The position numbers and the translations under genes were made by a program. A stretch of 64,000 bases of DNA from Sunxiuqinia sp965372405. Its GTDB lineage: Bacteria; Bacteroidota; Bacteroidia; Bacteroidales; Prolixibacteraceae. The notes below the pieces were generated by a model. It was not told where the DNA came from, made no database searches, and saw only the letters and a list, made by a program, of their open reading frames with translations. The first letter of the stretch is position 1. Every line of letters starts with the position of its first letter. Positions 59,721 to 64,000 of the stretch are shown one piece after another. The stretch is taken from positions 62,001 through 126,000 of the forward strand of contig CBDVCE010000002.1 in assembly GCA_965372405.1 (NCBI GenBank), read 5' to 3'.

Positions 59721-60530
59721 CTATTCTTCAACAATCTCCAGAAGTTCAACTTCGAAGATCAAAGTTGCATCAGGACCAATATCTTGACCAGCACCACGAG
59801 GGCCATATGCCAAGGCACTAGGAATACATAGTTTCCATTTTGATCCAACAGGCATTAACTGAAGAGCTTCTGTCCATCCTGGAATAACACCGTTAACTGA
59901 GAAAGTTGCAGGTTCACCATCTAGAGAGCTGTCAAATTCTTTTCCGTCAATCAATGTACCATGATAATGACATTTTACTTTCTGCTCAAGTGTTGGTTTT
60001 ACACCAGTTCCTTCAACAAGAACTTCATATTGTAGACCACTTTCAAGTGTCTTAACACCCTCTTTTGCTTTGTTCTCAGCTAAAAATGCTTCGCCTTGAA
60101 CTTTGTTCATTGGACCAGCTTGAGCCTTTAATTGTTGTTTAGCTGCTTGTGCTTTTTGAAATTTTTCCTGAAGGAATCCATTAGCAGTCGCTTGTTCAAA
60201 AGTTGGATTTTTTTCACCAATCATTGTATTGATAAATCCAGTTTTCATTAAATCAAAGCTGATACTATCAAAACTTTGGCTTAATGAATTTTTCATTTGT
60301 TTTGAGAATTCAGCGTTAACAAATGCAGTTGCTAATACTTTTGTGTCGATAGTGTCGAAAGAGCCTAGAAGTTGTTGCTTCATTCCTTCTGCGTTCAAAA
60401 ATCCAACAGCATAGCTAATACTATCAGTTTCATTTTTAAGTTCAACTTTCGTTACACTTGGAGTTTGATTACAAGAAACAGCAAAAGTTGCTGCTGCACC
60501 AAGACCTAAAATAATGTTTTTAATTTTCAT
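59721..60530 (-). CDS. FKBP-type peptidyl-prolyl isomerase, lipoprotein
   Basis: 269 residues from ATG 60530, giving a lipoprotein signal (KIKNIILGLGAAATFAVSC). The longer frame from 60554 overlaps the upstream gene and spoils the signal. An N-terminal FkpA-type dimerisation domain (SYAVGFLNAEGMKQQL...) and a C-terminal FKBP domain (GLQYEVLVEGTGVKPTLEQKVKCHYHGTLIDGKEFDSS, GWTEALQLMPVGSKWKLCIP). A periplasmic folding helper. In one operon with the next, cytoplasmic or signal-less, paralogue. Confidence 0.9.
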   Translation of the reverse strand: MKIKNIILGLGAAATFAVSCNQTPSVTKVELKNETDSISYAVGFLNAEGMKQQLLGSFDTIDTKVLATAFVNAEFSKQMKNSLSQSFDSISFDLMKTGFINTMIGEKNPTFEQATANGFLQEKFQKAQAAKQQLKAQAGPMNKVQGEAFLAENKAKEGVKTLESGLQYEVLVEGTGVKPTLEQKVKCHYHGTLIDGKEFDSSLDGEPATFSVNGVIPGWTEALQLMPVGSKWKLCIPSALAYGPRGAGQDIGPDATLIFEVELLEIVEE

Positions 60531-60546
60531 GAATAAATTCGTATGA

Positions 60547-61158
60547 TTAAACAATTTCTAATAATTCTACATCAAAAATCAAGGTTGTGTTTGACCCAAT
60601 AGCACCACCTGCACCACGATCGCCATAAGCTAGATCTGACGGAACAAATAATTTCCATTTTGAACCAAGAGGCATCATTTGAAGCGCTTCAATCCATCCC
60701 GGAATAACACCATTTACTGGGAAAACAGCTGGCTCGCCACGTTGAACAGAACTGTCAAAAACTGTTCCGTCAATTAAAGTACCATGATAATGGCATTTAA
60801 CCTGATCTTCTGGTCCTGGCTTTTCACCATCACCTTCAGTGATGATTTGATACTGCAAACCACTTGCGGTTTCGGTTACACCTTCTTTTTCCCGGTTTTC
60901 GGCAAGGAAAGTTAATCCTGCTTCCAGATTTGGGTTGGAGTTGCCACTCTGCAGTTTCTCCATGAATTTTTGCAATATACTATTAGCGTCTTCTACGTTT
61001 AGTTTAGGTTCTTTACCCTCAAAAACGTCACTAAGTGCTAACAAGAAATTTTCGGGATCAATGCTTTTTACACCAGATTGGAGCAAGTTTCCAGAGATGC
61101 TAAGTCCTAGTGCATAGCTGAATTCTTCTACCTGGCCTTTAAATTCGTGTTTTGACAT
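60547..61158 (-). CDS. FKBP-type peptidyl-prolyl isomerase
   Basis: 203 residues without a signal peptide. N-terminal helical domain (FSYALGLSISGNLLQSG) and FKBP domain (GLQYQIITEGDGEKPGPEDQVKCHYHGTLIDGTVFDSS, AYGDRGAGGAIGSNTTLIFDVELLEIV). Very similar to the downstream lipoprotein over the FKBP domain, a tandem duplication in which one copy is exported and the other stays in the cytoplasm. First gene of the pair. Confidence 0.9.
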   Translation of the reverse strand: MSKHEFKGQVEEFSYALGLSISGNLLQSGVKSIDPENFLLALSDVFEGKEPKLNVEDANSILQKFMEKLQSGNSNPNLEAGLTFLAENREKEGVTETASGLQYQIITEGDGEKPGPEDQVKCHYHGTLIDGTVFDSSVQRGEPAVFPVNGVIPGWIEALQMMPLGSKWKLFVPSDLAYGDRGAGGAIGSNTTLIFDVELLEIV

Positions 61159-61218
61159 ATTCGATTTTTTTTAAGAGCTACGAAGATAGATTATTTTTTG
61201 TGATATCCATGGTGGTAA

Positions 61219-61878
61219 TCAGGCTTTATCGCCTAAAAGGATTTCTTTTTTCCCGGGAGGTCCAGGTACCTTTTTCATGTTGAATCCATTATTAATCAAA
61301 GCCCTGCGAACATCACCTTTTGCGGTATATGTGGTAAATATTCCACCAGTACTGGTTTGTTGTGCTACTTTCTTTAAGATTGATTCACTCCACATTTCAG
61401 CTTGCTTACTAGGAGCAAATGCATCAAAATAAATGATATCAAAAGCAGGGAGAATATCCAACTTATAATTTTTTAAGTCACCTTCAATTTTATGCAGATT
61501 AAAACCGGGTGTAATTTCTACAAGTTTATTCCATGCACACTCATGCATTTTTTTAAAGCTTTCGTTTAGATCAGGAGATATCATTTCAGCATAATTCAAC
61601 TGATTATATTCAGCTTCAATAATTGGATATTTTTCAATGCTGAAATATTTTATCGATTTGTTCCCTTTATGTTGAAGTGTTAGTAAGGCATTTAATCCTG
61701 TCCCAAAACCAACTTCAAAAATAACAAGTTCATCTTTGTTTGATTTCTTTAATCCATTCTCAATAAATACGTGCATCGATTCCTGAATAGCACCATGAGT
61801 TGAATGGAAATGTTCATCCATTTCAGGAAGATATAATGTATGTGAACCGTCTTCTGTAAGTTGAATCTTTCTTTCCAT
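61219..61878 (-). CDS. mnmD: tRNA 5-methylaminomethyl-2-thiouridine methyltransferase MnmD
   Basis: 219 residues. SAM-binding VIFEVGFGTGLNALLTL (motif I) and the MnmC1/DUF752 signature IIYFDAFAPSKQAEMWS, then GGIFTTYTAKGDVRRALINNGF. It methylates the wobble uridine of certain tRNAs as the last step of mnm5s2U formation. The oxidase half found in enterobacterial MnmC is absent, as usual in this phylum. The call of gene symbol follows the stand-alone form. Confidence 0.88.
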   Translation of the reverse strand: MERKIQLTEDGSHTLYLPEMDEHFHSTHGAIQESMHVFIENGLKKSNKDELVIFEVGFGTGLNALLTLQHKGNKSIKYFSIEKYPIIEAEYNQLNYAEMISPDLNESFKKMHECAWNKLVEITPGFNLHKIEGDLKNYKLDILPAFDIIYFDAFAPSKQAEMWSESILKKVAQQTSTGGIFTTYTAKGDVRRALINNGFNMKKVPGPPGKKEILLGDKA

Positions 61879-61968
61879 AGTGTAATTAACTGTTTGCGAA
61901 TTTCGCTATTTTATTTGGGCATCCAGCAATTTGTCCTATTTTTAGCCGAATTCTTAACGGTAAAGGTC

Positions 61969-62583
61969 ATGTTGGTAAAGATTTATGAAGAGAACCCGAA
62001 TCCACGGGAGATTGATCGTGTAGTAGATGTTCTGCGAAAGGGTGGAATTATTATTTACCCAACGGATACTGTTTATGGAATAGGTTGTGATATTACAAAC
62101 AACAAAGCCGTTGAGAAAATCGCCAGGTATAAGAAAATACAAGTTGAAAAGTCGAACCTATCATTTATTTGTAGCGATCTAAGTCACATTTCTGATTATA
62201 CCCGTCCTATACCAAATCATATTTTTAAGCTGATTAAAAGGCATCTTCCCGGACCTTTCACATTTATTTTGAACGCAAGCAGCAATGTTCCAAAATATTT
62301 TAAGGGCAAAAAGAAGACGGTAGGAATTAGAGTTCCTGACAGTGAGATAATTCGTGAAATTGTGCGTCAGCTTGGAAATCCAATTCTATCAACCTCGGTT
62401 CATGATGAGGATGAGATAATCGAATACACTACTGATCCGGAATTGATTAATGAAAAATTTAGTGATTGGGTTGACCTTGTCATAGATGGTGGGTATGGTG
62501 GAAATATCCCATCTACGGTTATCGATTGTACTGATGAAGAGCCAGAGGTTATTAGAGAAGGAAAAGGTGAATTCATTGATTAA
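61969..62583 (+). CDS. L-threonylcarbamoyladenylate synthase (Sua5/YciO/YrdC)
   Basis: 204 residues from ATG 61969, which gives the usual start (MLVKIYEENPNPREIDRVVDVLRKGGIIIYPTDTVYGIG). The longer frame from 61861 overlaps mnmD and is rejected. KRTxxR-like basic residues, LIKRHLPGPFTFIL and VGIRVPD follow the YrdC fold. It makes the threonylcarbamoyl donor for tRNA t6A. YciO-type paralogues of unknown role look similar; the sequence alone does not settle that. Confidence 0.85.
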   Translation: MLVKIYEENPNPREIDRVVDVLRKGGIIIYPTDTVYGIGCDITNNKAVEKIARYKKIQVEKSNLSFICSDLSHISDYTRPIPNHIFKLIKRHLPGPFTFILNASSNVPKYFKGKKKTVGIRVPDSEIIREIVRQLGNPILSTSVHDEDEIIEYTTDPELINEKFSDWVDLVIDGGYGGNIPSTVIDCTDEEPEVIREGKGEFID

Positions 62584-62627
62584 ATGTTAGTCAATCTTTC
62601 AGTTTAAAAGGGTGATCTCAGCTTGGG

Positions 62628-64000
62628 TTAATTCTTCCAAAAAGCAGGTGAAAATAGTACCAACACTGTAAATAATTCCAATCGCCCGATTAACATCAAA
62701 AATGATAAAAACCATTTTCCAACTGGATGAACGTGGTAATAATTTTCAATAGGTCCAACATTCCCCAAGCCAGGTCCAATATTTCCGAGGCAAGAAGCCA
62801 CAGCTCCCATAGCTGATTCTAAATTGGGCTCAATTATTGTAAATAAAATGGTGCTGATAAAAAAGATGATCAGGTAGATCATAAAGAATGCCAGCACGTT
62901 GGTAATGGTTTGGTTATTAACGGCACGTTTGTTAAATCGAACAGGTATGATTGCATTAGGGTGAAGTAATCTCCTAAGTTCGTAATAACTGTTTTTCATT
63001 AGTAAAACAATCCGCATAATTTTAATACCACCACCAGTAGAGCCAGCGCTTCCTCCAAAAAAGAAAAGAGCAAATAATAAAATGGACAAAAATGGAGTCC
63101 ATTTCAGGTAATCGGCTGTTGCATATCCTGTTGTTGTAATAATAGAAACTACCTGAAATAAAGTGTCACGGAATGCTTGTTCAAAACCAAGACTCGATGT
63201 TATGAGTAATCCGCTAAATATGATTGCTGTAAAACCTAATATGAAAAGGAAATAATATTTGAATTCTTCATTCTTTAAAACACGATCAAACTTTCCTGTT
63301 AATGCAAAATAGGATAGGGTAAAGTTTGTTCCTGCCAAAAACATAAAGAACACAATTACATATTGAATAAATGGCGATGACCAATAGGCAACTGATGCTT
63401 GTTTGGTTGAATACCCTCCGGTTGCCATTGTTGTAAAAGAGTGGTTTAATGCATCAAAAAAGCTCATTCCCCCAATCCAAAGTAGAATGGTTTCAGCTAA
63501 TGTGAAAAGCATATAAATTGCCCACAGGTTTTTAGCAGTTTGCTGAATCTTAGGATTTAATTTATCTGGTGTTGGGCCAGGAACTTCGGCTGCAAAAAGC
63601 TGCATACCTCCAATTCCAAATACAGGAAGTATAGCCAATGAAAGAACAATGATTCCCATTCCGCCAAGCCATTGGGTCATGCTTCTCCAAAATAAGAGTC
63701 CATGAGGAAGTGCTTCAATATCATTTAAAATAGAAGAACCCGTTGTTGTAAATCCAGAGATTGTTTCAAAAAAAGCATCAGTAAAGGATGGAATTGCTCC
63801 GCTTAATAAATACGGAATACAACCAAAAAAAGAAAAGACAACCCAGACCAGACTTACGATGATGAAGCCTTCATGTTTGCCAATTTGTTTTTTTGCATTT
63901 TTAGTCAACAGAATAGTAGCAGAACCAACTACAATATTTAATAATGAAGAGTATAATAAAGCATACAAACCACCATCTTGATAAAGAGCAGAAACTCCGG
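62628..64000 (-). CDS. trkH: Potassium uptake protein, TrkH family (partial, cut by window edge)
   Basis: At least 457 residues; the frame is open to base 64000 and the N-terminus is missing (a TTG at 63968 would cut the first conserved helices and is not the start). The four pore loops with selectivity-filter glycines can be followed: ISGFTTTGSSIL, TMATGGYSTK, ISIITTTGYATADY-type (VSIITTTGYATA) and CLGNIGPGLGNVGP. GGSAGSTGGGIKIMR is the intramembrane loop of TrkH/KtrB channels. Inner-membrane K+ transport, with TrkA expected elsewhere. Confidence 0.92.
   Translation of the reverse strand, partial: GVSALYQDGGLYALLYSSLLNIVVGSATILLTKNAKKQIGKHEGFIIVSLVWVVFSFFGCIPYLLSGAIPSFTDAFFETISGFTTTGSSILNDIEALPHGLLFWRSMTQWLGGMGIIVLSLAILPVFGIGGMQLFAAEVPGPTPDKLNPKIQQTAKNLWAIYMLFTLAETILLWIGGMSFFDALNHSFTTMATGGYSTKQASVAYWSSPFIQYVIVFFMFLAGTNFTLSYFALTGKFDRVLKNEEFKYYFLFILGFTAIIFSGLLITSSLGFEQAFRDTLFQVVSIITTTGYATADYLKWTPFLSILLFALFFFGGSAGSTGGGIKIMRIVLLMKNSYYELRRLLHPNAIIPVRFNKRAVNNQTITNVLAFFMIYLIIFFISTILFTIIEPNLESAMGAVASCLGNIGPGLGNVGPIENYYHVHPVGKWFLSFLMLIGRLELFTVLVLFSPAFWKN

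Overview
The window is a piece of a low-GC chromosome from the phylum Bacteroidota. Evidence: type IX secretion sorting domains (type A at the end of 5556-7514, type B at the end of 32126-33418), a SusC-like TonB receptor with FecI/FecR regulation, DUF4290, DUF1460, DUF3127 and DUF6249 proteins, and promoters of the TTTG / TAnnTTTG kind. The genus cannot be fixed by eye; a marine or sediment Marinilabiliales/Prolixibacteraceae-type organism would fit. No rRNA, tRNA, CRISPR array or complete insertion sequence was seen.

Layout. (1) 1-5.5 kb is accessory DNA: a degenerate 21-bp tandem repeat, then a run of one-gene units separated by long, nearly identical, foldable sites that look like integron attC sites. 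The cargo is a membrane protein, a DUF2971 protein, a YwqK-like repeat lipoprotein and a serine hydrolase. No integrase gene is visible. (2) 5.5-9.4 kb: a DUF362/T9SS protein, a GNAT acetyltransferase and several palindrome-rich non-coding elements. (3) 9.4-14.3 kb, minus strand: an apparent operon of two LpxL/HtrB-like acyltransferases, an ArnT-like glycosyltransferase and a sulfatase, suggesting envelope-lipid or glycan work. (4) 14.5-22 kb: a membrane protein, a DUF1460 amidase and an ECF sigma / FecR / TonB receptor / LTxxQ protein / outer-membrane protein cluster with a repeated promoter-like motif. (5) 22-28.4 kb: a second 21-bp repeat array, hisS, hutH, a second ECF-sigma/LTxxQ locus on the minus strand, and ychF. 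(6) 28.7-40.7 kb: asnB, a DoxX-TIM-barrel fusion, a T9SS type B protein, a UvrD-type helicase, DUF4290-murA, a TlpA-like thioredoxin and grpE-dnaJ. (7) 40.7-43.4 kb: a minus-strand pair for glycan degradation (a GH105-like hydrolase and an unknown lipoprotein) behind a LacI-type palindrome. (8) 43.6-53.9 kb: a complete histidine biosynthesis operon. (9) 53.9-64 kb: Lrp/AsnC regulator, mechanosensitive channel, M64 peptidase, a 22-bp repeat array, a third ECF sigma factor, DUF3127, two FKBP isomerases, mnmD, a Sua5/YrdC protein and a trkH cut by the window edge.

The strongest observations are two. First, a histidine leader peptide (four His codons within five) and mutually exclusive RNA hairpins sit between a good Bacteroidota promoter and hisG: a textbook ribosome-mediated attenuator for hisG-(EamA)-hisD-hisC-hisB-purU-tlpA-hisH-hisA-hisF-hisIE. 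Second, the attC-like array at 0.9-3.7 kb, where the start of each unit is complementary to the first box of that unit's own trailing site. The his operon has also been invaded: a four-helix-bundle (23S rRNA intervening-sequence type) gene broken by a stop codon lies between hisH and hisA, and a smaller remnant of the same element lies before hisH. Three unrelated 21-22 bp intergenic tandem arrays share a period of two DNA turns.

All calls come from reading the sequence; no database search was run.
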